Position numbers and translations under genes: made by a program
Assembly: GCF_003148765.1 (NCBI RefSeq)
Contig: NZ_QGGV01000003.1
Location: 180,072 to 244,071, forward strand
Reading direction: 5' to 3'
Source: Silicimonas algicola
Lineage (GTDB): Bacteria > Pseudomonadota > Alphaproteobacteria > Rhodobacterales > Rhodobacteraceae
Length of the DNA: 64,000 nt
The notes under the pieces: model-generated
Told to the model about the DNA's origin: nothing
The model's input: the letters and a program-made list of their open reading frames with translations, nothing else
The model's database searches: none
In this document: positions 35,062-43,500 of the stretch, one piece after another
Layout: each line of letters starts with the position of its first letter
Position numbering within the stretch: position 1 is the stretch's first letter

Positions 35062-36365
35062 CGCGCGGCCTTCTCATCTCGGCGCCCTCCTCGGGCACCG
35101 GCAAGACCACGGTGGCGCTCGGCCTTCTGCGGGCCTTTCGCGACGAAGGGCTGACGGTGCAGCCCTTCAAGTCGGGCCCGGACTACATCGACCCCGCCTT
35201 CCACGAGGCGGCGGCGGGGCGGCGGTCGTTCAACCTCGACACCTGGGCGATGGCGCCGGAACTGCTGGGGGCGGTTGCGGCGGAAGCGGAGGGCGCGGAT
35301 CTGGTGATCGCGGAAGGCTCCATGGGCCTTTACGACGGCGTCGCGGGGAAGGGCGCGACGGGCTTCGGCTCCTCGGCCGAGACGGCGCGGCTGATGGGCT
35401 GGCCGGTGGTCCTTGTCCTTGACGTGGGCGGGCAGGCGCAGTCGGCGGCGGCGACGGCCATGGGATTTCGCGCCTACGACCCCGAGTTGCCCTTCGCGGG
35501 CGTGATCCTGAACCGGGTCGCCAGCCCCCGGCACGAACGGCTGGCGCGGCTGGGGATGGACCGTGCGGGCGTCGAGGTTCTCGGCGTCCTGCCGAGGCGC
35601 GGCGACCTCGCGCTGCCCGAGCGACACCTGGGCCTGATCCAGGCGGTCGAGCATCCCGACCTCGATGCCGCCATCGCCTCCTATGCCGTCTTCCTGCGCG
35701 ATCACGTCGACATGGCGCGACTGCACGCCGCCGCCGCAGGCGGGCCGCCGCCTGCACCGGGTCACCTGCCCAAGCCGCCCGCGCAACGGATTGCCCTGGC
35801 GCGGGACGCGGCCTTCTCGTTCGCCTACCCGCATGTCCTCGAAGGCTGGCGGCGGGCGGGAGCCGAGATCCTGCCGTTCTCGCCGCTGGCAGATGAGCCG
35901 CCCGCGCCGGACGCCGACCTCGTATGGCTGCCGGGGGGATACCCGGAGCTGCACGCGGGGCGCATCGCTTCGGCGCAGCGCTTTCTTGCGGGCCTGCGGA
36001 CGCATGCCGCGACGAAGGCGGTCCACGGCGAGTGCGGCGGCTACATGGCCTTGGGCGCGGGGCTGATCGACAAGGAGGGCGCGCGTCACGAGATGGCGGG
36101 GCTTCTGGGCCTCGTGACCAGCTACGAGACGCGGAAGTTCCACCTGGGCTACCGCCGCGCGGTGCTTGGCTCGGCCATGCCCGGCTTTGCGCCCGGCGCG
36201 GCGCTGAGGGGGCACGAGTTTCACTATTCGACCATCCTCGATCAGCCCGACGCGCCGCTCGCTACCGTCACCGACGCCGACGGCACTCCCGTTCCCGAGA
36301 CCGGATCGCGCCGGGGCAACGTCACCGGCACCTTCTTCCACCTGATCGCGGAGGATGCGGCATGA
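35058..36365 (+). CDS. cobB: Hydrogenobyrinic acid a,c-diamide synthase (CobB)
   Basis: ATP- and glutamine-dependent amidation of the a and c acetates of hydrogenobyrinic acid. The 435-residue protein has an N-terminal ATP domain ([45 protein letters not shown]) and a C-terminal glutaminase domain with the nucleophile Cys in [12 protein letters not shown] and [14 protein letters not shown]. Final HEFHYSTI and [10 protein letters not shown] are family typical. It overlaps cobM and cobA by 4 bp. Confidence 0.96.
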   Translation: MTRGLLISAPSSGTGKTTVALGLLRAFRDEGLTVQPFKSGPDYIDPAFHEAAAGRRSFNLDTWAMAPELLGAVAAEAEGADLVIAEGSMGLYDGVAGKGATGFGSSAETARLMGWPVVLVLDVGGQAQSAAATAMGFRAYDPELPFAGVILNRVASPRHERLARLGMDRAGVEVLGVLPRRGDLALPERHLGLIQAVEHPDLDAAIASYAVFLRDHVDMARLHAAAAGGPPPAPGHLPKPPAQRIALARDAAFSFAYPHVLEGWRRAGAEILPFSPLADEPPAPDADLVWLPGGYPELHAGRIASAQRFLAGLRTHAATKAVHGECGGYMALGAGLIDKEGARHEMAGLLGLVTSYETRKFHLGYRRAVLGSAMPGFAPGAALRGHEFHYSTILDQPDAPLATVTDADGTPVPETGSRRGNVTGTFFHLIAEDAA

Positions 36366-37093
36366 CGGGATTCGTCAGCTTCGTGGGCTCGGGTCCCGGT
36401 GATCCCGAACTTCTGACGCTGAAGGCTGTGGACCGGCTGTCGCGCGCGGACGCGGTCCTTTACGACGACCTGTCCGCTGGCGACATCCTCGGCCACGCCA
36501 ATCCCTCGGCCGACCTCGTGAGCGTCGGCAAACGCGCTGGCCGCGCCTCTCCCAGGCAGGACCACGTCAGTCGGCTTCTCGTCGACTATGCGCAGGCGGG
36601 CGGGCGTGTCGTGCGGCTCAAGTCGGGGGACGGCGGCGTCTTCGGGCGGCTCGAGGAAGAGATCGAGGCGCTGCGTGCGGCAGGCATCCCCTTCGAGATC
36701 GTCCCCGGCGTGCCCTCGGCCTGTGCGGCGGCGGCGGCGGCTGGCATCCCGCTCACGCGCCGCCTGACCGCCCGGCGGCTTCAGTTCGTCACCGGGCACG
36801 ACCTGACGGGACGTCTGCCCGAAGCGCTGAACCTCGCCGCGCTCGCGGATGCGGAAGCGACGACTGTGGTCTACATGGGGCGGCGCACCTTCGCGGACCT
36901 CGCCGACCTTCTGATCGCCAGCGGCCTGCCGGGAGAGACGCCCGCGCTGATGGCGGTTGGCGTGTCGACGCCGGAGGAGAGCCTGACGCGCACGACGGTC
37001 GCTGGCCTGGCTGCACGGCTGCGCAACGAGGATCCGGACAGGGCGCCGACGCTGATCCTCTACGGCGCGCTGACGGGCACGCCCGATGCGTGA
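36362..37093 (+). CDS. cobA: Uroporphyrinogen-III C-methyltransferase (CobA)
   Basis: Makes precorrin-2 from uroporphyrinogen III, the entry step of the corrin branch. The 243-residue protein has VSFVGSGPGDPELLTLKAV, YDDLSAGDILGHANPSA, GKRAGRASPRQDHVSRLLV and PGVPSACAAAAAAGIPLTRR. The usual LKGGDPFVFGR loop reads LKSGDGGVFGR here, a small departure that keeps the Gly-Asp core. It is a stand-alone SUMT, not fused to CysG domains. It overlaps cobF by 8 bp. Confidence 0.94.
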   Translation: MTGFVSFVGSGPGDPELLTLKAVDRLSRADAVLYDDLSAGDILGHANPSADLVSVGKRAGRASPRQDHVSRLLVDYAQAGGRVVRLKSGDGGVFGRLEEEIEALRAAGIPFEIVPGVPSACAAAAAAGIPLTRRLTARRLQFVTGHDLTGRLPEALNLAALADAEATTVVYMGRRTFADLADLLIASGLPGETPALMAVGVSTPEESLTRTTVAGLAARLRNEDPDRAPTLILYGALTGTPDA

Positions 37094-37811
37094 GTTGGTC
37101 CTCGTCGGCATCGGCACGGGCAACCCCGACCACCTGACCCGCGCGGGGGAGGCGGCAATCCGGGCGGCGGAGGTCATCCTCGTGCCGCGGAAAGAGGGAA
37201 AGGGCGACCTCGCGGATCTGAGGCTGGCGATCTGCCGGGACCTCGGCGTCGAGGCGAAGGTGCGTCTCTTCGACCTGCCGGTGCGCGATGCCTCGGGCGA
37301 CTACCGCGCGGGCGTCGACGCCTGGCACGACGCCATCGCCGCGGCCTGGGTCGCGGCCTTGCCGCCCGAGGCGGGGACGGTCGCTCTGCTGGTGTGGGGC
37401 GACCCGTCGCTCTACGATTCCACACTGAGGATCGCCGACCGGCTTTCCCCCGCGCCGAGGATCCGCGTCATCCCCGGCATCACGGCGCTTCAGGCGCTGA
37501 CGGCGGCGCACGCCATTCCGCTCAACCGCATCAACGCGACCGTGCTCATCACCACGGGCCGGCAAGTCCGCGACCACGGATGGCCTGAAGGCGCCGATCG
37601 TGTCGCGGTCCTCCTCGACGGCGAGACGAGTTTCCTGTCGCTCGATCCGGACGGCCTCACCATCTGGTGGGGCGCCTTCCTCGGGATGGAGAACGAGATC
37701 CTGGTCCACGGGCCGTTGTCCCAAGTCGCCGAGACTATCGTCCGCGTCCGCGCCGAGGCGCGCGCCGCGCACGGCTGGATCATGGACACCTACCTTCTCG
37801 AACGCGGCTGA
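37086..37811 (+). CDS. cobF: Precorrin-6A synthase, deacetylating (CobF)
   Basis: Methylates C-1 of precorrin-5 and releases acetate, a step specific to the aerobic pathway. The 241-residue protein has LVLVGIGTGNPDHLTRAGE, VILVPRKEGKGDLADLR, LLVWGDPSLYDSTLRIAD, IPGITALQALTAAHAIPLN and TIWWGAFLGMENEI, all diagnostic of CobF. It is the last gene of the riboswitch-led operon and is followed by a dispersed element and the second cobalamin riboswitch. Confidence 0.96.
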   Translation: MRELVLVGIGTGNPDHLTRAGEAAIRAAEVILVPRKEGKGDLADLRLAICRDLGVEAKVRLFDLPVRDASGDYRAGVDAWHDAIAAAWVAALPPEAGTVALLVWGDPSLYDSTLRIADRLSPAPRIRVIPGITALQALTAAHAIPLNRINATVLITTGRQVRDHGWPEGADRVAVLLDGETSFLSLDPDGLTIWWGAFLGMENEILVHGPLSQVAETIVRVRAEARAAHGWIMDTYLLERG

Positions 37812-37812
37812 C

Positions 37813-37835
37813 CTTCATCTTGCCTGAAATACGCA
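37813..37835 (+). repeat. Dispersed cob-region element, copy 4
   Basis: CTTCATCTTGCCTGAAATAC followed by GCA, starting 1 nt after the cobF stop. The first eleven bases and the AAATACGC end are identical to copy 2. Bases 37836-37930 between this element and the riboswitch hold no recognisable gene. Confidence 0.5.
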
Positions 37836-37931
37836 AGCCCTCCCATCCGTCCCACGCAAGGTCGCGGACGAGGCGCGAAGCGTCGCCGAAGGCGATGGAC
37901 AAGGCGGACGGCGGCGCGTTACATGACCCCA

Positions 37932-38122
37932 TGTCCGGTTCCGGCGGAACACCCGTCTGGACTGGAGGGAATGCGGTGCGGGGAGAGCCCCAAGTCCGCA
38001 GCCGCCCCCGCGACTGTAAGCGGTGAGCGCCTGCCCGTCGAACCACTCCCGCGACTTCGGGGGGAAGGAGGGCAACGCGCCACGACCCGCAAGCCAGGAG
38101 ACCTGCCGGGCATGAAACGCAA
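37932..38122 (+). promoter_or_regulatory. Cobalamin riboswitch controlling cbtBA
   Basis: Second adenosylcobalamin aptamer, with GGAGGGAATGCGGTG (about 37964-37978), GCAGCCGCCCCCGCGACTGTAA (37998-38019; conserved junction) and the B12 box AAGCCAGGAGACCTGCC (38091-38107). Downstream, CCGCC pairs with GGCGG immediately before the ribosome site AAGGAGGG of cbtB, suggesting translational control. It links cobalt import to cobalamin level. Confidence 0.93.
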
Positions 38123-38155
38123 CCCGCCGTCGGGAAGGGCGGCAAGGAGGGACAT

Positions 38156-38323
38156 ATGACCACTCACGCGATTTCCGCCGCAAGGCCGGCAACGGCCCTC
38201 ACGCTTGCCTTCACGGCGATGCTGGGTGTCGGCATCCTCTGGATGGCCGGGCACGCGCAAGCGGCGGCGCTGCACGATGCGGCGCACGACGTCCGTCACG
38301 CGACCGGCTTCCCCTGCCACTGA
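38156..38323 (+). CDS. cbtB: Cobalt transporter subunit CbtB
   Basis: A 55-residue single-helix protein with helix TALTLAFTAMLGVGILWMAG and a histidine-rich tail (LHDAAHDVRHATGFPCH) characteristic of CbtB, which is proposed to bind cobalt at the membrane surface. An ideal ribosome site (AAGGAGGG) precedes the ATG. It is directly behind a cobalamin riboswitch and 4 bp before cbtA, the usual partner. Its shortness makes it easy to miss in annotation. Confidence 0.92.
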   Translation: MTTHAISAARPATALTLAFTAMLGVGILWMAGHAQAAALHDAAHDVRHATGFPCH

Positions 38324-38327
38324 GGCG

Positions 38328-39008
38328 ATGTTTCCAAGACTTCTGACCAGCGCGCTGATCGCTGGTGCCGGGGCAGGCCTTCTGGCCGCGCTTCTTCAAC
38401 TCATCTTCGTGCAGCCCCTGCTTCTCCAGGCCGAGCTGTACGAGACGGGACAGTTGACGCATTTCGGCGCGGACGGGTCTCCCGCAGGGTCGCTTCGGTT
38501 CGCCGGCATCGACCCGCTGCGGGACGGCCTGACGGTCGTGTTCTCGATGCTGGTCTATTGCGGATACGCGCTGATCCTCGTCGCGCTGATGGCGCTGGCC
38601 GAGATGCGGGGCGCAGGCGTCGACGCGCGGCGCGGGATTCTGTGGGGCGTCGCGGGCTTCGTGGTGGCGCAGATGGCGCCGGCCGTGTCTCTGGCGCCCG
38701 AACTGCCCGGATCGCTCGCGGGCGAGGTCGAGGCGCGGCAGGTCTGGTGGTTCGCCTGCGTGATCTCCGCCGCAGTGGCGCTGTGGCTGATCGCCTTCGG
38801 CAGATCCTGGCCTGCATGGGCTGCGGCGGTAGTCCTTCTGCTGGCGCCGCACCTCTGGGGCGCGCCGATGCCGGAGGCCTTCGGCGGGCCGGTGCCGCCG
38901 GAACTGGCGGCGCTTTTTGCGGCGAGGGTTCTTGGCGTGGGCCTTGCGGTCTGGGCCGTCCTGGGCGTCCTCGCGGGCGCTTTATGGAACGGAGAAAGAG
39001 ACGGATGA
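38328..39008 (+). CDS. cbtA: Cobalt transporter subunit CbtA
   Basis: A 226-residue inner-membrane protein with five or six hydrophobic segments. The N-terminal helix LLTSALIAGAGAGLLAALLQ followed by FVQPLLLQAELYE is typical of CbtA, as is the later GVAGFVVAQMAPAVSLAPELPG, a motif expected to line the path. CbtA with CbtB forms a B12-regulated cobalt uptake system predicted from riboswitch-linked clusters. It overlaps the next tiny gene by 4 bp. Confidence 0.9.
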   Translation: MFPRLLTSALIAGAGAGLLAALLQLIFVQPLLLQAELYETGQLTHFGADGSPAGSLRFAGIDPLRDGLTVVFSMLVYCGYALILVALMALAEMRGAGVDARRGILWGVAGFVVAQMAPAVSLAPELPGSLAGEVEARQVWWFACVISAAVALWLIAFGRSWPAWAAAVVLLLAPHLWGAPMPEAFGGPVPPELAALFAARVLGVGLAVWAVLGVLAGALWNGERDG

Positions 39009-39124
39009 ACCGCGCCATAGCCATGCTTCTGATCGGGCTCGCTCTCGGCTTCGGGATCGGCTTCGTCGTGGCGGCGTCGAATGGCGTCACGCTGGACGGG
39101 CACGACCACGCCCTCGATCACTAG
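39005..39124 (+). CDS. 39-residue membrane peptide with His/Asp tail, third gene of the cbt operon
   Basis: A short frame coupled to cbtA by an ATGA overlap, with GGAGAAAGAG as ribosome site inside the end of cbtA. It begins MNRAIAMLLIGLALGFGIGF, one membrane helix, and ends in the metal-binding-looking tail DGHDHALDH. The design repeats that of CbtB (one helix plus His-rich tail). No family was recognised. Position, overlap and tail suggest an accessory cobalt-binding subunit; this is an inference. Confidence 0.7.
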   Translation: MNRAIAMLLIGLALGFGIGFVVAASNGVTLDGHDHALDH

Positions 39125-39127
39125 CCC

Positions 39128-39442
39128 TCAGGCCGGCACCCGCGTGACGAGGCGGTGGCGCAGTCGGCCGCAGGGGCGCGCATCCTCGATCCAGCCCGCG
39201 TCGGCCTCGAGCACGGCCTTGCAGGTCGCGGCGATGTCGGCGGCGTCTGTCTCGACGTCGATGCCGTCGAAGAGATAGGCGGCAAGGCTCCGACCCTCGA
39301 GAGCCAGCGCCTGGGGCGCGTCGCAGCGGCCGAGGCAATCGGCGAGGCGCATGCGCACGGGCAGGTCGCGAAGGGCCTCCGTCAGCGTCTCGGGCACCGA
39401 GCCCAGGCAATCGCGGCAGAAGGACAGGATGAGACGGGCCAT
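39128..39442 (-). CDS. DUF1636 metal-binding protein, second copy
   Basis: A 104-residue paralogue of the riboswitch-linked protein at 23878-24255. Its four Cys match in spacing: C9 and C12 in SFCRDCLG, C36 and C40 in ADCLGRCDAP; the fifth Cys of the first copy is absent. It is transcribed toward the cbt genes, with stops only 3 bp apart. Because it is antisense, it is not under the second riboswitch. A cobalt or iron-sulfur role is possible but unproven. Confidence 0.78.
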   Translation of the reverse strand: MARLILSFCRDCLGSVPETLTEALRDLPVRMRLADCLGRCDAPQALALEGRSLAAYLFDGIDVETDAADIAATCKAVLEADAGWIEDARPCGRLRHRLVTRVPA

Positions 39443-39502
39443 GCCAAAGCTCTCCGCGATTTCCGCGTGGAAGGGAACCGGGTTTCGCCCTAGCTTCCGG
39501 CC

Positions 39503-40432
39503 ATGCCCTCGCTGTTTCGCAAGTTCTCCGCCGCCGTCTTCCTGATCCTCTCGGCCTGCGGGCTGACCCGCTGTGCGCCCGAGCCGATCGACTCCGCCCA
39601 AGTCGAAGCGCTGTATTCCGCGCCACTGCCGCCGCCGGAGGGGCCGCTGTCGGTCTACTTCATCGGCCATTCGCTGGTCGGGCGGACGATGCCCGCGATG
39701 CTGGCGCAGCTCGCGGGCGAGGGGCACCGCTATGACAGCCAGCTTGGCTGGGGCGCAGAGTTGCAGGCGCACTGGGAGCCGGATGTCCCGCTCGAGGGTG
39801 GCGAGACCGAAAACGCCCATCCCCGCTTCCGCGAGGCGCATGAGGCCGCCGACAGCGGCGACTATGATGCGGTGGTGCTGACCGAGAAGATCGGGCTCGA
39901 GTCCTCGATCAAGTATCACGACAGCTGGCGGTATCTGGCCCTCTGGACCAAGGCCGCGCGGGAGGCGAACCCGGGGGTGCGGGTCTATCTCTACGAGACC
40001 TGGCACGACCGCGACCGGGACGACTGGCTGGCGCGGCTCGATGGCGATCTGGCGCGCCTGTGGGAGCGCGAGATCATCGACCGGGCGCTGGCGGACGAGG
40101 AGATCGGCGGGCCGATCCACGTCATCCCCGGGGGTCAGGTCATGGCGGCGATGGCGCGGGCGCTGGAGGCGGAGGGCGGTGTCGAGCGGTTGGCGGACGT
40201 CTCGGAGCTTTTCAAGGATGCCATCCATTTCAATGACCTGGGCGCTTACTTGATGGCGTTGACACATTATGCGGTGCTGTACGGCCGGTCTCCCGAGGGT
40301 CTGCCGTTCAGGCTGATGCGCGAGGATGGCACACCCGCCGACGCGCCCTCCGAGGAGGCCGCGCGGCTGATGCAGCGGGTCGTCTGGGAGGTGGTGAGGG
40401 GGTATGCGCGGACTGGGGTGGCTAGCGGCTAG
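39503..40432 (+). CDS. SGNH-hydrolase-like lipoprotein
   Basis: A 309-residue envelope protein with a lipoprotein signal (LILSAC, lipidated Cys at residue 19). After it comes VYFIGHSLVGRTMPAML, where GHSL with S56 resembles block I of SGNH/GDSL-type hydrolases, and KDAIHFNDLGAYLMAL near residue 240, resembling the catalytic Asp/His block V. The substrate may be an ester or acetyl group on a surface polymer. It is next to, but convergent with, the NRPS gene, and separated from it by a long inverted repeat. Confidence 0.7.
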   Translation: MPSLFRKFSAAVFLILSACGLTRCAPEPIDSAQVEALYSAPLPPPEGPLSVYFIGHSLVGRTMPAMLAQLAGEGHRYDSQLGWGAELQAHWEPDVPLEGGETENAHPRFREAHEAADSGDYDAVVLTEKIGLESSIKYHDSWRYLALWTKAAREANPGVRVYLYETWHDRDRDDWLARLDGDLARLWEREIIDRALADEEIGGPIHVIPGGQVMAAMARALEAEGGVERLADVSELFKDAIHFNDLGAYLMALTHYAVLYGRSPEGLPFRLMREDGTPADAPSEEAARLMQRVVWEVVRGYARTGVASG

Positions 40433-40443
40433 ACGTGCCCTGA

Positions 40444-40505
40444 ACCTGATCCGGGGCCTCGCCAAGCTTGGTAGTCCGCCTGTGGTTCGAGGCCCCGGAT
40501 CAAGT
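40444..40505. repeat. Long inverted repeat between lipoprotein and NRPS genes
   Basis: Perfect 14-bp arms GATCCGGGGCCTCG (40448-40461) and CGAGGCCCCGGATC (40488-40501) around a 26-nt spacer, extended by further partial pairing outside. The right arm continues as AAGTCCGGGG, a sequence type that is common in intergenic repeats of alphaproteobacteria. Placed between two convergent genes, it may act as a bidirectional transcription end. Confidence 0.75.
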
Positions 40506-40514
40506 CCGGGGCTT

Positions 40515-43500
40515 TCAGCTTCCCCGGCGTTGCCTGAGAGCGCGGCGGGCGTCGGCCATGCTGGCGCTCGCGGCTTCGGACAGGGGGGAGGGCTGGTCGG
40601 GCTTCGGGCCGTCGCCGCCGCCCGAGAGCGTCTCGATCCGCTGGACGAGACCCGAGAGCGTGGGCGCGCGGAAGATGTCGGCGATGGACAGGGCCTTCAG
40701 CCCGAGTTTCGCGCGGAGCGCGCGGTGCGCCTCGACCGCCAAAAGGGAGTGGCCCCCGAGGTCGAAGAAGTTGTCGCTGGGCTGGATGGGGCCGACGCCC
40801 AGGATCTCCGACCAGACGCCGCCCACGGTTTCCAGCAAGGCGCGACGGTCGAAGGGGATGGCTTCGACGGGTGCTGTCGGTGCATTCGCGGCGGCGGGCT
40901 GCACCACTTTCGGTGCGGGCTTCGCCTCGGCCCTGGCTTTCACGGCGGCAGGCAGGGCCTTGCGGTCGACCTTGCGGTTCGGCGTCAGCGGGAAGGCGTC
41001 GAGCGTGAACATCCGCGCGGGCACCATGTGGGCCGGAAGCTCGGCGGTGAGGCGGCTGCGAAGGGCAGCAGTGTCGGCCTCGCCCATGATGTAGGCGGTG
41101 AGTTGCGGCACGCCGCTGGCGTCCGGCTCGGCGGTGACGACGGCCTGCCGGACCGAGGCGTCGGCCTCGAGCGCGGCCTCGATCTCGCCCAGTTCGATGC
41201 GGAAGCCGCGCACCTTCACCTGCGCGTCGTTGCGGCCGAGGAAGTCGAGCTTGCCCTGAGCTGTCCATCGCGCGAGGTCGCCGGTGCCGAACATGCGCTC
41301 GCCCGCTACGAAGGGATCGGCGCGGAATTTCTCGGCGGTCAGGGCGTCGCGCTTCCAGTAGCCGCGCGTGACGCCCGCGCCCGCGATCCAGAGCTGGCCT
41401 GTGACGCCGACGGGGCAGGGCCGCATGGCGTCGTCGAGGACGTAGCAGCGGGTGTTGGCAATGGGCGTGCCGATGCCGACGGTGGTTTCCTCCGCCGTGG
41501 CGGGCGCGGTCGTGGACCAGATCGTGGTTTCGGTCGGGCCGTACATGTTGGTGATCGTCGCGCCCGTGACCCGGTTCAGCTCGGCCACCAGCGTCCCTGC
41601 CAGCGCCTCGCCCCCGATCATCAGGTGCTTGACGCGCGAGAGCGCCGCGCGGGCATCGTCGTTCGAGACCAGCATCCGCGCCATGTAGGGCGTGCACTGG
41701 AAGTGGGTGACGCCGTGCCGTTCGATCTGCGCGGCGATGGACCAGTCCTGCGCATGACCTTCATTTGCGCGGCGCACGACCTCGGCCAGGGTGCGCAGGC
41801 CGTCGAGGACGGTCTGGCGCTCGATGCCGTAGTCGATGAGGCAGGCGACCTCGGTTACGCCGAGCGCCTTGACCTCGGCCACGCGGGCCATGGCGTCGTC
41901 GATGGTGCCGAAGAGGCCCGACCGCTCGAAATAGCGCTCGAAGGCGAAGTCGAGGATCGCGTCCATCTCCTCGGCGTCGAGACCGGACAGGTCGATCTGG
42001 TGCGCGCTTTCGGTGCCGGCGGGACGCTTGAAGGCGGGGAAGGCCCAGGCGTACTGCTTGATGAGGTCGGCGGCCGACCGGAGGTAGTTCTTCATCGGCT
42101 CGCGCGCGATCTCGCGCGCCGTCTCGCGGTCGGCGGCAAGGTAGGTGTGCAGCATCAGCGTGACTGCGAAGTCCTTCGGGTCATGCCCGGCCTCGCGGAG
42201 TGCTTCATGGTAGATGGCGATCTTCTGGCCGACCTCGTCGACCGTCTGGCCGAGGAGGTGGGTCAGGACGTTGGCGCCGATCTGGCCGGCCTGCTTCCAG
42301 GTCTCGGGGTTGCCGGCGGTGGTAACCCAGACGGGCAATTTCGACGAAACCGGACGGGGCTGCGTCACACGCGACACGGTGGTGCCGTCGGCCTTGGTCA
42401 TCTCGATGGCTTCGCCCGCCCAGAGCTTCCGAAGGTCCTCGATGGCGCGGAACATGGCGGGCTTGTTTGCGGGCGGCGTGTTGGCGGGGTTGAGGACGAA
42501 ATCGTCCGGCTGCCAGCCTGAGGCGATGGCGAGGCCGGCGCGGCCTCCGGTCAGGTTGTCTATGACGGCCCATTCCTCGGCGATGCGGGCGACGTGGTGG
42601 AGGGGGGCGACGCAGGACCCGGCGCGGACGCCGATGTTCTTCGTGACCGCCGCCACGGCGGCGCCGGTGACCGACGGGTTCGGGTAAAGACCGCCGAAGG
42701 CGTGGAAGTGCCGCTCGGGCGTCCAGACGGCGGTGAAGCCGTGGTCGTCGGCGAATTTGGCCCCTTCGAGCAACATGGCGTACTTGTCGCGGCCGACGCC
42801 GTCGTCGTTGCCCCAGTAGAACAGGCTGAAGTCCATGCCACCCGCGACGGGTTTCGGGTCCGAAACCGCGCCCGCGACCAGCTTTTCCTCGCCCGAGAGC
42901 ACGACCTTGAAGCCGCGCGCGAGGGTCCAGAACAGTTCGAGGACCGAGATGTCGAAGGAGAGCGAGGTGACGGCCATCAGGACGCTGCCCGGCTCGTGCG
43001 GGAGGCGCGCGTCCATGCCCGTGAAGAAGTTCGAGACGTTCCGATGCTCGACCATGACGCCCTTGGGGCGGCCGGTGGAGCCCGAGGTGTAGATCATGTA
43101 GGCGAGGCTATCGGGCGCGACAGTGACGCCGGGATCGGTGTCGGGCGCGGTGGAGAGGCGCGGGTCGGCGTCGATGGTCAGCATCTCGGCCGAGGTTTGG
43201 AGCGGCAGGGCGGTCTCGCCCACGATGACGCGGGTCTCGCTGTCCTCGATGTAGAGCGCGATGCGGTCGGCGGGATAGGCCGGGTCGAGCGGCAGGTAGG
43301 CGCCGCCCGCCTTGAGGATGCCGAGCGCGCCGACGACGAGGTCGAGCGAGCGCCGGACGTGGAGGCCGACGGGCTGGCCCTCGGTCACGCCTATGCCGCG
43401 CAGGGTGTGAGCGACGCGGTTCGCGCGGGCGTTCAGGTCAGCGTAGGTCAGGCTTTCGCCTTCGAAGACCAGCGCGGTGACGTCGGGCCGGGCGCGCACC

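Noticed and set aside
40404..42521. 705-codon frame antisense to the NRPS
   Set aside because: Same shadow effect; low-complexity composition and no domain.
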